DNA from: Marisediminicola antarctica
Lineage (GTDB): Bacteria; Actinomycetota; Actinomycetes; Actinomycetales; Microbacteriaceae
Assembly (NCBI RefSeq): GCF_009930795.1
Contig: NZ_CP017146.1
Span: 1,612,001 to 1,676,000, forward strand
Reading direction: 5' to 3'
DNA length: 64,000 nt
Under the pieces are notes generated by a model. It worked only from the letters and a program-made list of their open reading frames with translations. It did not search any database and had not been told where the DNA came from. Shown here piece after piece: positions 33,896 to 42,870 of this stretch; the first letter of the stretch is position 1; every line of letters starts with the position of its first letter. Position numbers and translations under genes: made by a program.

Positions 33896-34717
33896 TCAGA
33901 GCTTCTTGGTGAGCGCGCCGATGACCCGGAGAATTACGGGAAGCTCATCGCTCGTCGCGGAGGCCGAGGCGGGCGCAAACTCGGTGACCCCGGCCCCGGC
34001 GAGGGGGAGCGTCCGGCGGGCGGCGGCGATGAGATCGAGCAGCTGCGCGAGGCTCAGCCCGAACGGTTCCGGGTAACCGACGCTCGTGAACTCCGACGGG
34101 TCGAGCACGTCGAGGTCGATGTGCAGGTATACGGATGCCGCGTCGGTGGCGAGGAGCGCTTCGACGAGATTCTCCGGGGTGATGTCGTTCGGTCTGAGCA
34201 GGTTGATTTCGGATGCGTCGATGAAGTCGCTCTCGGGATCGTCCAGGGCCCGGGTTCCGGCCAGCACGACCCGGGATGCCAGGAGCGGCGAGGCCGGGAC
34301 GAGCTGCGCGGGACCGTCGCCCAGCAGTGTGCGCAGAACCATTCCGTGGAAGGCGCGGGAAGGGGAGGATGCCGGCGTATTGAGATCGGGGTGTGCGTCG
34401 AGCCAGACGACCGCGACGTCTCCCCGGACGTTCGCATGCTCGATCGCGGCGAGTTCCACGCCGCAGTCCCCGCCGATCGTGATCGTCGGACCGGTCGAGG
34501 TGCCGAGTGCCGCACGCATCCCCTCACGCACCCGCTCGATCGAGCTCAGCCGGTCCACGCCGCTGTCATGGCTCGAGCCGGCGCCGGAGGGCACCTCGAC
34601 CGTCGTCGTCGACAAGGGCAGGTCGCCGCCGATTGCGATTGCACCGTCGATCAGGCGCATCGCGCGCGACGATCCTGAGCCTTGCCATTGGGGCACTACA
34701 ACGAAAGAGGCGGTCAC
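33896..34717 (-). CDS. Arginase/agmatinase/formiminoglutamase family protein
   Basis: 273 residues. The metal-binding motifs of the ureohydrolase fold are present: GGDCGVELAA (His of GGDH replaced by Cys), WLDAHPDLN and HIDLDVLDP. The Cys in the first motif is unusual for true arginases, which carry His there, but is seen in some actinobacterial members. The substrate is therefore uncertain. The start is GTG 34717. Confidence 0.82.
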   Translation of the reverse strand: MTASFVVVPQWQGSGSSRAMRLIDGAIAIGGDLPLSTTTVEVPSGAGSSHDSGVDRLSSIERVREGMRAALGTSTGPTITIGGDCGVELAAIEHANVRGDVAVVWLDAHPDLNTPASSPSRAFHGMVLRTLLGDGPAQLVPASPLLASRVVLAGTRALDDPESDFIDASEINLLRPNDITPENLVEALLATDAASVYLHIDLDVLDPSEFTSVGYPEPFGLSLAQLLDLIAAARRTLPLAGAGVTEFAPASASATSDELPVILRVIGALTKKL

Positions 34718-34764
34718 AGTGCAAGTGTGCCACGCACGCGGCCCTCGGCCACCTCGCTGTGAGG

Positions 34765-35415
34765 TTAGCGGCTGTTCTTGTCGCGAACAGCGTTGGCGAT
34801 CGCCGCACGGAGCTCATCGGCGCTCTGCCGCGGGCCGTATCCCGGCTGGTCCCGCTCGATGCGCCAGCTGTCGTCGAGCGAGCCGACGTCGACGGCGTCG
34901 AACCCGAACCGGTCGTACAGGTCGAGGAGAACCGCCTTGGCCGTGTCGTCGTCGCCTGCGATCGCGAGCGCGCGCCGTCCTGGCGTACCCGGTGCCGTGC
35001 CATCGGTCGTAATCTCCGGCGCCGGGATGTGGTTGAAGCCCTTCACGACGCTGCTGTCGGCAAGATGGCTTTGAAGCAGCCCGGAGACGGTCGCCGATTC
35101 CGTGTCGAGAAGTTCGATGTTGCCGTCCCGCTGCGGGTAGTAGTTGTTGGTGTCGATTACCACCTTGCCCGCGAGCGGCGCCGCGGGAACCTGGTCGATG
35201 TTGCGCAGCGGAATCGTCACGACGACGACATCGCCGGCCTCGGCGGTCTCGGCGGTGGTGCCGGCCGTCGCCTGCGGGCCGAGTTCCGCGATCAGGTCGG
35301 CGAGCGTGTGCGGGCCGCGGGAATTGCTGATTACGACGTCGAAACCGTTTTGCACCGCCTTGCGGGCGAGTTGGCTGCCAATGTTTCCTGCGCCGATGAT
35401 GCCGAGAGTAGTCAT
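34765..35415 (-). CDS. NADPH-dependent F420 reductase-like NAD(P)-binding protein
   Basis: 216 residues. It starts MTTLGIIGAGNIGSQLARKA (Rossmann GxGxxG) and contains VVVVTIPLRNIDQVP, VIDTNNYYPQRDG and VVKGFNHIPA, the pattern of the NADP oxidoreductase/F420-dependent domain. Actual F420 use is not shown by the sequence. The longer in-frame start at 35457 is rejected because conservation begins at 35415. Confidence 0.85.
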   Translation of the reverse strand: MTTLGIIGAGNIGSQLARKAVQNGFDVVISNSRGPHTLADLIAELGPQATAGTTAETAEAGDVVVVTIPLRNIDQVPAAPLAGKVVIDTNNYYPQRDGNIELLDTESATVSGLLQSHLADSSVVKGFNHIPAPEITTDGTAPGTPGRRALAIAGDDDTAKAVLLDLYDRFGFDAVDVGSLDDSWRIERDQPGYGPRQSADELRAAIANAVRDKNSR

Positions 35416-35473
35416 GGGGACTGCAACGTCGGCGGGCTCGGTTTCTTCCCGATTCACCCAGACCCCGTGCTGA

Positions 35474-36487
35474 TCAGGCGGATACGCGGGACCGCGGCGA
35501 CTGCGACAGCCGCGTCATGAGCCGCTCGAGCGGTCCGGCCCCGTAGATCGCGCGCCAGGCACTCGCGAAGACCAGCGAACCGACGATCAAGCCGATCAAC
35601 AGCGGCCAGCCCGGGTAGGCGATCGCCCCGCCGCTGTCGTCGCTCAGCACGGTGAACGCGGCGAGGGTGACGATTTGCAGTGTGTAGAGGGTGAGGGCCA
35701 TCGACCCAGCTGCTGCGATCGGCGAGAATACCGTGCGCGTCGCCCGGCTGATCGCCCGATCGTCGGCGGTCAGCCACAGCAGCATCCCGATCACCGCGAC
35801 CGCGACGCCGCCGGACCCGAACACCTCCGCGGTGGAGTCCGAGTGCGCCTCGGCGGTCACGCCGGGCAGTACCAGAGCCGCCCCATAGCCGAGCAGCGCA
35901 AGAAGGGTGCCGCCGGCGACCATGGCACCCTGCGTTCTCGGGTTGCGCAGGTCCGAACGGGCAGCGATGAGCCCGACGACCAGGTAGGGCAGCCAGACCA
36001 GCGCGGGGTAATAGCCGGTGAGCAGGTACTCGGCGAACAGCGCCGCGACGGGTCCGGCATCCGCAGCCTCCGCCGCGATCGCGAGCCGGGGGGCAACGAA
36101 GGCGAACACGATCGCCAACGCAGCGAGCGCCCAGCGGGGCAGGAACAGCAGAGGCACCAGCAGCAGGAACATGATCCCGTAGTAGTCGAGGATGACCGCG
36201 ATGCCGCTGTCGAGGGTGACCAGCATGATCCCGAGCAGGAACAGGATGAGCGCCCTCAGCACGATGCTGAGGGAGCGGTCGAGTCGCCGGACCCGGACGA
36301 TCGGCCGCTCCGACCCCGTCATGATGCCGAGGGACACCCCCGCGAGGGTCGCGAAGAGGACCGAGGATCGCCCGTCGACCAGCAGCTCTGTGCCGCCGGC
36401 GCGGGGGACCGCGTGCGCGACGAACATTCCGAGAATCGCAAGGCCCCGCGCAACGTCGAGACCGACTATGCGCGGGGCAGCGGCCAC
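35474..36487 (-). CDS. DUF418/DUF1624-like polytopic membrane protein
   Basis: 337 residues with about ten membrane helices. The N-terminus has the acyltransferase-like motif GLDVARGLAILGMFVAH. The central STAEVFGSGG and C-terminal GSMALTLYTLQIV and GPLERLM segments match the DUF418 family. Likely a membrane acyltransferase or transporter-like protein of unknown substrate. The GTG start lies 6 bp after the PspA stop. Confidence 0.8.
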   Translation of the reverse strand: MAAAPRIVGLDVARGLAILGMFVAHAVPRAGGTELLVDGRSSVLFATLAGVSLGIMTGSERPIVRVRRLDRSLSIVLRALILFLLGIMLVTLDSGIAVILDYYGIMFLLLVPLLFLPRWALAALAIVFAFVAPRLAIAAEAADAGPVAALFAEYLLTGYYPALVWLPYLVVGLIAARSDLRNPRTQGAMVAGGTLLALLGYGAALVLPGVTAEAHSDSTAEVFGSGGVAVAVIGMLLWLTADDRAISRATRTVFSPIAAAGSMALTLYTLQIVTLAAFTVLSDDSGGAIAYPGWPLLIGLIVGSLVFASAWRAIYGAGPLERLMTRLSQSPRSRVSA

Positions 36488-36493
36488 GACGTG

Positions 36494-37231
36494 CTACTTC
36501 GCGATCGAGCGCGGCGCCGGGCTGCCCGCCTTCAGGGCCGCGAGTCGAGCGTCGAGTTCGATCTGCTCGTCGGATGCCTCGAGGGCCTCGAACTGCGCGT
36601 CGAGGCTTGAGGCGGCGAGCTCCTGCTGGCCGCGCACCTTTGCCTCCTCGCGGCGGATCTTGTCCTCGAACCGGCTGAGCTCGCTCGTCGGGTCGAGCAG
36701 ATCGATCGACTTGACGGCATCCTGCACCTGGCGCTGTGCCTCAACGGTGTTCGAGCGGGCAATGAGTTCGTCGCGCTTGGAGGAGAGCTGCGCGAGCTTG
36801 CCGCGCATCGCGTCAAGCCCCGCCTTGAGCTGGTCGACGACGGCGGTCTGCGCTTGGATGTTCGGCTCCTCGGTGCGTGCCTCACGCTCGGCGGACAGCT
36901 GCCGACCGAGCGCGACCTTTGCGAGGTTGTCGAACTTGTCGGCGTCGGCGGAGTTGCCCGCTGCCCGCAGCTCGTCGGCTTTGCGGCTCGCGGCGAGCGC
37001 TTTGTTGCCCCAGTCGGCGGCGTTGTGCACGTCTTCGGCGTAATCCTGCTCGAGCAGGCGCAGGTTGCCGATCGTCTGCGCGATGGCGCTCTCCGCCTCG
37101 GCGATGCTGTTGGTGTAGTCGCGCACCATCTGGTCGAGCATCATGCCCGGGTCCTCCGCCTGGTCGAGGATGGCGTTGATGTTCGCCTTGGCGAGTTGCG
37201 CGATCCGTCCGAAGATTGACTGCTTGACCAT
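36494..37231 (-). CDS. PspA/IM30 family protein
   Basis: 245 residues, almost entirely helical and charged. It starts MVKQSIFGRIAQLAKANIN and contains ILDQAEDPGMMLDQMVRDY, the usual IM30 N-terminal helix pair, followed by long coiled-coil segments. PspA proteins coat and stabilise the inner membrane under stress. A longer in-frame start (37444) runs into the low-complexity end of the TPM gene and is rejected. It is 46 bp downstream of the TPM-domain gene. Confidence 0.92.
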   Translation of the reverse strand: MVKQSIFGRIAQLAKANINAILDQAEDPGMMLDQMVRDYTNSIAEAESAIAQTIGNLRLLEQDYAEDVHNAADWGNKALAASRKADELRAAGNSADADKFDNLAKVALGRQLSAEREARTEEPNIQAQTAVVDQLKAGLDAMRGKLAQLSSKRDELIARSNTVEAQRQVQDAVKSIDLLDPTSELSRFEDKIRREEAKVRGQQELAASSLDAQFEALEASDEQIELDARLAALKAGSPAPRSIAK

Positions 37232-37277
37232 TGTTGCTTCCTTCCGTTGTGGTGAGTGGTGTGTGGAAAGCGCCGGG

Positions 37278-39281
37278 CTAGAAGCGCCCGCGGCTGCTGC
37301 GCCCGGCCGAACGTCCGACCGAACGTCCGATCGAGCGGCCGAGGGAGCCGCCGCTGGAGCGGGAGCTTCCGCCGAAGCCACCCAGTGCGCCGAAGCAGCC
37401 CGAGCGGGAACGCCCGCCGCCGAAGCCGCCGCCGAAGCCACCACCGCGGCCCCCGATGAGCGCGCCGATGATGCCGCCGACCACGGCCTCGCTGACCCCG
37501 GGTCCCGTGAACATGCCGCGGGACGGTCCCACGGGCTGGTAGCTGGTCAGGTCGCTCTGGGCGGCGGAGATGGCCGCTCCCGCGAGCGAATTGGCCTGCT
37601 GGGCCTCGGCGAGAGCGGCCACGGGGTCGTCGCCGGCGAGCGAGACGGCCTGGTCCAGGCGCCTGTTCGCCTCAGCGAGCCTCGTCCGGGCGGTTTCGCC
37701 GACGCCGCCGCGGCGAGTGGTGATGAAGTCGCCCGCAGCAACGATTTGCCCCCGCGCGGTGGCGAGCGTGCCGTCGAGGGCGACCCGAGCGTTCTGGATG
37801 CGGGTGTGGGCATCCCTCGTGCGGCCAAAGGTTCCCTCGAGCTCCTGGTTCGCTGCGGTGAGACGCTCGAGCCGCGCGACCGGGTTGGCGAGGGTTGACG
37901 GGCTCTCTGCGACCGCGAGGGATGCCTCCGCAGCGGCGATGCCCGCGGAGAGCTCCGCCGACGTTGCCTCGGCCTGGAATGCCTTCGCCGCAGCGAGGTC
38001 GTGCCTGGTGTCGGCGACGACGGCGTCGAGAGACTGTGTCGCTTCGGCCAGCCGGTCGCCGAGAGAATCGATGGCGTCGAGCAGCTGACCGGCCTGAGCG
38101 ACACTCGCCTGCACGGTCCGCAGTTGAATGGCAGCCGAGCCAGACTTGCCCGCCGCGATGGCGCCCTCCGCTTGCGACGCGGTGCGGCCCACGAAGGTGA
38201 GCAGCATCTCGGCCTGCTCCGTATTGTCCTCGACGGTCGCGACCGCTGCGGAGGAGTAGCGCTGCTCGAGCAGCCTGAGCGCCTCGATCGCCGCGCTCAG
38301 ACGGGCCGCGGCCCTCTCGGCATCCGCCCTCACCTGCACCAGGGTCTGCGGCGCCGCCTGCTCGAGCGCCCGCAGCTCGTCGAACGCGTCAGCCTGCCGG
38401 TCGAGCTCGTCATCGGCCTGATCGCAGAGCTCGAGGATCCGGAGGAGCCCTGCGCGCGCCTGCTCGTCGGTCTCCGGCACGCCGTCGTCGAGGGTCTGCT
38501 TGATCCGGAACGCCTCGCCGACCTTGGTGCGGGCCGCCTCGAGCGCCTCCACAAAGGGTGCGGATGCCTCGGTGCCGAACTGCGCGACAGCGAACCCGAG
38601 CTCCTGCTCGCTCGTCGTGAGCGAGTCGTCGAGGTGGACGAGGGCGCGGCTTGCCCGCTGCTCGAGCTTGGTGAGGTCGGCGAGTTCTGCTGTGTGCCTG
38701 GCTGAGGCGCGCCGACGTCCGATCACAAGGACGATCCCGATCACGACTGCGCCGACGACAAGCACCCCGAGCACGAAGCCCCACGGAAATCCGGGGCCCT
38801 CGATGGCCTCGCGGTAGCCGTCGGCGGCGGCGAGTGCTGCGCCCGCCCAGTTTTCGTCGCTCAGCAGAGGCAGAAACTCGTTCTCGACCTCGCGGGTGGC
38901 TTCCGTATCCAGCTGGAAGTCAGAGGGATAGAAGATGTCGTAGATGCGTTCCTCGGTCGCAACCGCGAGCAGCACGTCGTCGGTGCCGAGCCCGTTCTGC
39001 TCGGCCGTGGCGGTCGCCCAGCTCTCGTCCGCGGCGACGCCATCGAAGGTCGCGACGTAGACGACGAAGAGCTGCGCCCCCGTGGCGTTGTAGAGCCGGT
39101 TGAGGGCCGACTCCACCTCCGCCTCCTGGCCGCCGAGGGCCCCGACGGTGTCGACGATCTGGGTGCTGCCGAGATTGACGGGCTGTTCGGCCTGTGCGGT
39201 CAGCGCCGGAACGACGACCGCCGCGAGGGCGAGCGCCGTGGCACAGAGCACCCGCATCAGGCGCGCGCGGTTCTGCTCCAT
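37278..39281 (-). CDS. TPM-domain membrane protein with coiled-coil region and Gly/Ser-rich tail
   Basis: 667 residues. The signal peptide ends near AQAEQPVNL. The TPM domain (IVDTVGALGGQEAEVESAL...) covers roughly residues 35-165, one membrane helix follows (about 170-195), then about 390 residues of Ala-rich coiled coil, and a C-terminal Gly/Ser/Arg low-complexity tail. TPM proteins are linked to membrane or photosystem quality control. Gene order TPM then PspA is common in Actinobacteria and suggests a shared membrane-stress role. An in-frame GTG at 39290 is an alternative start. Confidence 0.88.
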   Translation of the reverse strand: MEQNRARLMRVLCATALALAAVVVPALTAQAEQPVNLGSTQIVDTVGALGGQEAEVESALNRLYNATGAQLFVVYVATFDGVAADESWATATAEQNGLGTDDVLLAVATEERIYDIFYPSDFQLDTEATREVENEFLPLLSDENWAGAALAAADGYREAIEGPGFPWGFVLGVLVVGAVVIGIVLVIGRRRASARHTAELADLTKLEQRASRALVHLDDSLTTSEQELGFAVAQFGTEASAPFVEALEAARTKVGEAFRIKQTLDDGVPETDEQARAGLLRILELCDQADDELDRQADAFDELRALEQAAPQTLVQVRADAERAAARLSAAIEALRLLEQRYSSAAVATVEDNTEQAEMLLTFVGRTASQAEGAIAAGKSGSAAIQLRTVQASVAQAGQLLDAIDSLGDRLAEATQSLDAVVADTRHDLAAAKAFQAEATSAELSAGIAAAEASLAVAESPSTLANPVARLERLTAANQELEGTFGRTRDAHTRIQNARVALDGTLATARGQIVAAGDFITTRRGGVGETARTRLAEANRRLDQAVSLAGDDPVAALAEAQQANSLAGAAISAAQSDLTSYQPVGPSRGMFTGPGVSEAVVGGIIGALIGGRGGGFGGGFGGGRSRSGCFGALGGFGGSSRSSGGSLGRSIGRSVGRSAGRSSRGRF

Positions 39282-39461
39282 GCGACTCACGAACTCCCTC
39301 AGCAGAAAACGACAAACCGTCGATGCGGCTCAGTCGGATTCTATCCAGCGGGGCTGTTGGTTCCGCGAGGGGTTGCGACGCGTTCGGCTTGATCCCCAGC
39401 CCGTTGACGTGCCGGCTGATCGGGCGCACGATGGCCGTCATCGCACTCTGAAGGAGTTGAC

Positions 39462-40478
39462 ATGCGCAGAAATCGAAGTGTCTTACTCGCCGCCGCAATG
39501 ACGGCCCTACTCGCGCCGACGATACTGGCGCCAACGGCCGCGGGGGCCGCGCCGCCCCAACAGGAGGTCGAGGTTGAGCTGCTCGCCTCCGGGCTCGCGG
39601 GACCCAGCGGCGGTGCCATCGGGCCCGATGGTGCGCTGTACGTCGTCGAGGGCGCGGTTGGCCAGATCACGCGCATCGATCCAGGTTCAGGGGAGGCTAC
39701 GACGTACGCAAGCGGCCTGCCACCAGCGGTTATCGGGATCGGTGGAGCAATCGATATTGTCTTCCGCGGCAACACGGCCTACGTGCTTGTCGCCATTGTC
39801 GGGTCCAACGTCGGCGGCGACCAGATCGACGGCATCTACCGGGTGGACGACGCAGACAGTTTCACGGTCATCGCCGACCTGGGCGCATGGTCCGCAGCGC
39901 ATCCGCCGACCACACGGTTCGACCTGAGCGAGGGAGTCCAGTTCGCCCTCGAGACCAGTCGCAGCGGATTCCTCGTCACGGATGGGCACCACAACCGGGT
40001 ACTGAACGTCAGCCGCTCGGGCGCCGTATCGGAGCTCATCCAGTTCGAGAACACCGTACCGACGGGTCTCGACGTCTTGGGCAACACCGTCTACCTGGCC
40101 ATGGCCGGCGCGGTGCCGCATGCACCCGAGGACGGCACGGTTGAGGTGTTCGGGCTGAACGACCTCTCGCCGTCAACGGTGGCATCCGGCTACAGCCTGA
40201 TTACCGACGTCGAGTTGGGACGCTGCAACGCGCTCTACGCGCTGTCCCAGGGTGACTCGCCCGGGGATGTCCCCGCCGGCTCCCCCGCGCTACCGGAGAG
40301 CGGCGAGCTGCTGGTCGTGAACAGAGACGGAACATTCTCTGTTGTGGCTGACGGGCTGAATCTGCCGACCTCGCTCCACATCGCGGGGGACACGGCATTC
40401 GTCGTCAGCCTGAGCGGTGACGTTCTGAAGATCTCGGGCCTGTCCGGGAACTGCGGGCAGAAAGTCTCCCGGCATTAG
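39462..40478 (+). CDS. ScyD/ScyE-like secreted protein
   Basis: 338 residues. The signal peptide (about 29 residues) ends AAGAAPPQ. The body is beta-propeller-like with repeated GPDGALYVVEG and NTVYLAMAG blocks and LASGLAGPSGGAIGPDG, a ScyD/ScyE-family signature. These are probable periplasmic or secreted beta-propellers. The TAG stop uses the TA target dinucleotide plus the first G of the adjoining IS element, so the coding frame is intact. Confidence 0.85.
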   Translation: MRRNRSVLLAAAMTALLAPTILAPTAAGAAPPQQEVEVELLASGLAGPSGGAIGPDGALYVVEGAVGQITRIDPGSGEATTYASGLPPAVIGIGGAIDIVFRGNTAYVLVAIVGSNVGGDQIDGIYRVDDADSFTVIADLGAWSAAHPPTTRFDLSEGVQFALETSRSGFLVTDGHHNRVLNVSRSGAVSELIQFENTVPTGLDVLGNTVYLAMAGAVPHAPEDGTVEVFGLNDLSPSTVASGYSLITDVELGRCNALYALSQGDSPGDVPAGSPALPESGELLVVNRDGTFSVVADGLNLPTSLHIAGDTAFVVSLSGDVLKISGLSGNCGQKVSRH

Positions 40479-41414
40479 GGCGTGTTGCTAAACCCTTTTC
40501 TGGGTCGCGTGGGCGAGTCTTGGGTGGTGTCTCGTGATGTGGTTTCTGATGATGCTTGGGCTGTGATCGGGCCGTTGTTCCCGCGGGTGAAATCGACGGG
40601 GCGGCCGCCGGTGGATCGGTGCATGGTGGTCGAGGCCACAGCATGGCGGTTCCGTACGGGTGCGCCGTGGCGGGATATGCCGGAACGGTTCGGGAACTGG
40701 AACACGATCTACGAGAACTTCAACCGGTGGTCAGAGCAAGGTGTCTGGGCGCGGGTGCTTGAGATGGTTCAGTCATACGCGCAGCAGGCCGGCGACGTGG
40801 ACTGGGTCGCGTCGATCGATTCCACGATCGTGCGTGTGCACCAGCATGGTGCGACACTTCCCCGGGTCACAGGGGGCATTACAGAATTACAAGAAATTCG
40901 GAGCGGAGCCGCTTGATCACGCGATCGGGCGCTCCCGGGGCGGATTGACGACGAAGAATCACCTGGTCTGCGACGGCCGTGGCCGTGCTTTGGCGTTCCT
41001 GCTCACCCCGGGCCAGTCAGCCGACACGAGCTGGTTGCAAGCCACTCTCGCTGAAATCCGTGTCCAAGGAGCCGCCGGTCGGCCCCGCACAAGACCGGAC
41101 CGAGTGATGGCAGACAAGGGCTATCCCTCGAAAGCGAACCGGGCCTGGTTACGCGAACACGGCATCGCAGCGACGATCCCTGAGCGCGACGATCAGATCG
41201 CCCACCGCCGGAAGAAGCGTGGACGCCCCATCGAATTCGGTGACCACCAGAAGACCCGCTACCGCGGCCGGAACGTCGTCGAACGCTGCTTCGGGAAACT
41301 CAAACAATGGCGCGCATCGCCATGAGATCAGACAAGACCGCCCGCAACTACCACGCAGGACTCTGCCTCGCCGCGACCCTCCACTGGCTCACCAGCGGCT
41401 TTAGCAACACGACC
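40478..41414 (+). mobile_element. IS5-family (IS427-like) insertion sequence, copy 1
   Basis: 937 bp with terminal inverted repeats GGGCGTGTTGCTAAAC (left) and GGTCGTGTTGCTAAAG (right, reverse complement), differing at two positions. The flanking TA dinucleotides at 40476-40477 and 41415-41416 fit the 2-bp TA duplication of IS427-type elements. It is almost identical to copy 2 at 48662-49599 but one base shorter. Confidence 0.93.
40482..41325 (+). pseudogene. IS5-family transposase, copy 1, with disrupting 1-bp deletion
   Basis: Frame 1 (40482-40916) encodes the DUF4096-type N-terminal domain with the first catalytic Asp (ASIDST, near residue 113). Frame 2, reached by a +1 shift near the G-run at about 40871, continues with GRSRGGLTTK, the second Asp (MADKGYPS) and the Glu of ERCFGKLKQW. 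After QWR this copy lacks one G relative to copy 2, so the last 30 or so residues are lost. It is therefore likely inactive unless supplied in trans. Confidence 0.88.
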
Positions 41415-41575
41415 TAGGGCCGCTCGACTCCGCTGACGACAGACTCGACCTTCATCGGCCTGCGCCTGAACCTCCGGATGAGGTGGGGAAGCAAGACCAG
41501 GAAGGCGATGAACAGAACCAACGCCAGCGCTTGAATTACCACCCAGAAGTGCCACCAGAACAGTGAATCAGACAT
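41414..41575 (-). CDS. Small single-helix membrane protein
   Basis: 53 residues, one hydrophobic helix (HFWVVIQALALVLFIAFLVLL) and a basic C-terminus (RRFRRRPMK). Its TAG stop is formed by the TA target dinucleotide and the last C of IS copy 1 on the opposite strand. Removing the IS would give TAA at the same place, so the protein is probably complete. No family recognised. Confidence 0.5.
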   Translation of the reverse strand: MSDSLFWWHFWVVIQALALVLFIAFLVLLPHLIRRFRRRPMKVESVVSGVERP

Positions 41576-41610
41576 GACTACCCCGCCCGTCTTTGTCGGT
41601 TTTCCACAGC

Positions 41611-42312
41611 TTATCCGTACGTGTACTGCGCGCCGCCAGATCCGACCGTGAGCTGGAGGAAGAAGGTGGTGGTGTACGGAACTCCGCAGACCTGCGCCTG
41701 CACCTCCAGCCGTGCTCGAGCGGGCCCGTAAACGTTCTCGTACTTCTTCTGGATGCCGAAGAAGTTCCGGTTGGTGCTGCAAGCACCGCCGATTGTGTAC
41801 CTCGCCCCCCACACCTCGTCGATTCGGTCATACCCCGGGGTGACGTAGGTGAAGCTCGCGTAGAAGCTCATCGAAACCAACCCGTACCAGAAGTCGACCT
41901 TGCAGCCGGTGCGGCGAGACTCTGACCCGGAAGTCGACGAGGCGCAGCCAGAGATCGCCTGAGTGGAGAACCTTTCCGTCGACTGGTCAGCCGGCTGCTC
42001 AACTTTGAGCACGTTCACCGAGCCATCCGAGTAACGGTTCACAGTCACGTCGTTACCGTCCTCCTCGTACGTTTCGGTGGCCACCGGCGTGTTGTCGCTC
42101 GACGCCGCTTCCCATGTTCCGCCGGAGAGGTGCTTGGCGATGAGCTTCCCCTGCGCCCCCTTGCCGACCCCGTACTCGTCGAAGAAGTCCCTGAGCTCGG
42201 CGAGCTCCGGGTTCCCTGAGTTATCTGGCTGGAGCGCTGACGCTGGAGCGACTACTCCCATGGTGAGCACGAGGCCCACCACCAGAGCGATCACAGACCG
42301 TTGCTTGATCAT
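41611..42312 (-). CDS. Secreted protein of unknown function
   Basis: 233 residues. A signal peptide ending near ASALQPD is followed by the helical segment ELAELRDFFDEYGVGKGAQ, then a Cys-containing beta-rich domain (SGCASSTSG, RTGCKVDFWYG, GGACSTNRNFFG, AQVCGVPY). The RBS GGAG stands 6-7 nt before the ATG. It has a similar plan to the secreted protein at 42871 (signal, short helical region, Tyr/Ser-rich beta domain). Four Cys may form disulfides outside the cell. Confidence 0.75.
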   Translation of the reverse strand: MIKQRSVIALVVGLVLTMGVVAPASALQPDNSGNPELAELRDFFDEYGVGKGAQGKLIAKHLSGGTWEAASSDNTPVATETYEEDGNDVTVNRYSDGSVNVLKVEQPADQSTERFSTQAISGCASSTSGSESRRTGCKVDFWYGLVSMSFYASFTYVTPGYDRIDEVWGARYTIGGACSTNRNFFGIQKKYENVYGPARARLEVQAQVCGVPYTTTFFLQLTVGSGGAQYTYG

Positions 42313-42561
42313 TATTCTCCTTCGGCTTGTAGCTGACTGGTTGTCGCTATTCGCAACTTAGCGACTGATTCTCGGCTAAACAGTTCCCCTAAATGAGGAC
42401 ACCGATCCGGTCGATTTTGTGCATCGGCGGCCGCCTCGAACTTCGACCCCGCATAGTCACCGAGAGGAAGCACACCGCCGGGGTCACCTCGGCCGCACAC
42501 CACACAGTCGACTCGCACCTCTGCCGAAACGGCCTCACACCCCAACCCGAAGGACACCACC

Positions 42562-42654
42562 ATGGACATCACCCGCAACTCGCAGGACAACGTCGGCGGC
42601 TACGACATCCCCGTCGACCCGATGGACCTCCTGCAGTGCGACAGCTGCCAGTAA
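42562..42654 (+). CDS. 30-residue peptide ending in a Cys-x-x-Cys motif
   Basis: A short ORF with a good RBS (AAGGA, 7-8 nt before ATG). It encodes 30 residues, acidic, with a YDIPVDPMDLL segment and the C-terminus QCDSCQ. It has no signal peptide. The leader-like first part and Cys-rich end recall precursors of modified peptides, but no modifying enzyme is in the window. It is followed by a hairpin at 42699-42739. Function unknown. Confidence 0.5.
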   Translation: MDITRNSQDNVGGYDIPVDPMDLLQCDSCQ

Positions 42655-42698
42655 CATCTCGCCGCAGCGTCCAGCTCGTCCAAAGCTGACACCAGACA

Positions 42699-42745
42699 AA
42701 GGCCCTCGCCTCCGCCACCTCCGGCACGGCGCGGGCCTTCGTTGT
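42699..42745 (+). terminator. Probable terminator after the 30-residue peptide gene
   Basis: Stem AAGGCCCTCGCC / GGCGCGGGCCTT (one mismatch) with a 17-nt loop, followed by the moderately T-rich CGTTGTTG. Confidence 0.5.
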
Positions 42746-42828
42746 TGAAAGCATGAGCTGAGGTTCACTCGTTGTATGGCCCCAGTTCGGGGGGCACACT
42801 GCTAGAGACTGATTGAGCAATGCTTTGG

Positions 42829-42848
42829 ACGTGGCGACGACGCCACGT
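42829..42848. promoter_or_regulatory. Perfect 8-bp inverted repeat upstream of the 42871 gene
   Basis: ACGTGGCG-ACGA-CGCCACGT lies 22 nt before the ATG at 42871. It could be an operator or an mRNA hairpin. The remainder of the 42313-42870 stretch holds the peptide gene, its terminator and no other recognised element. Confidence 0.5.
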
Positions 42849-42870
42849 TGACAAAGACGATGGAGAACTC

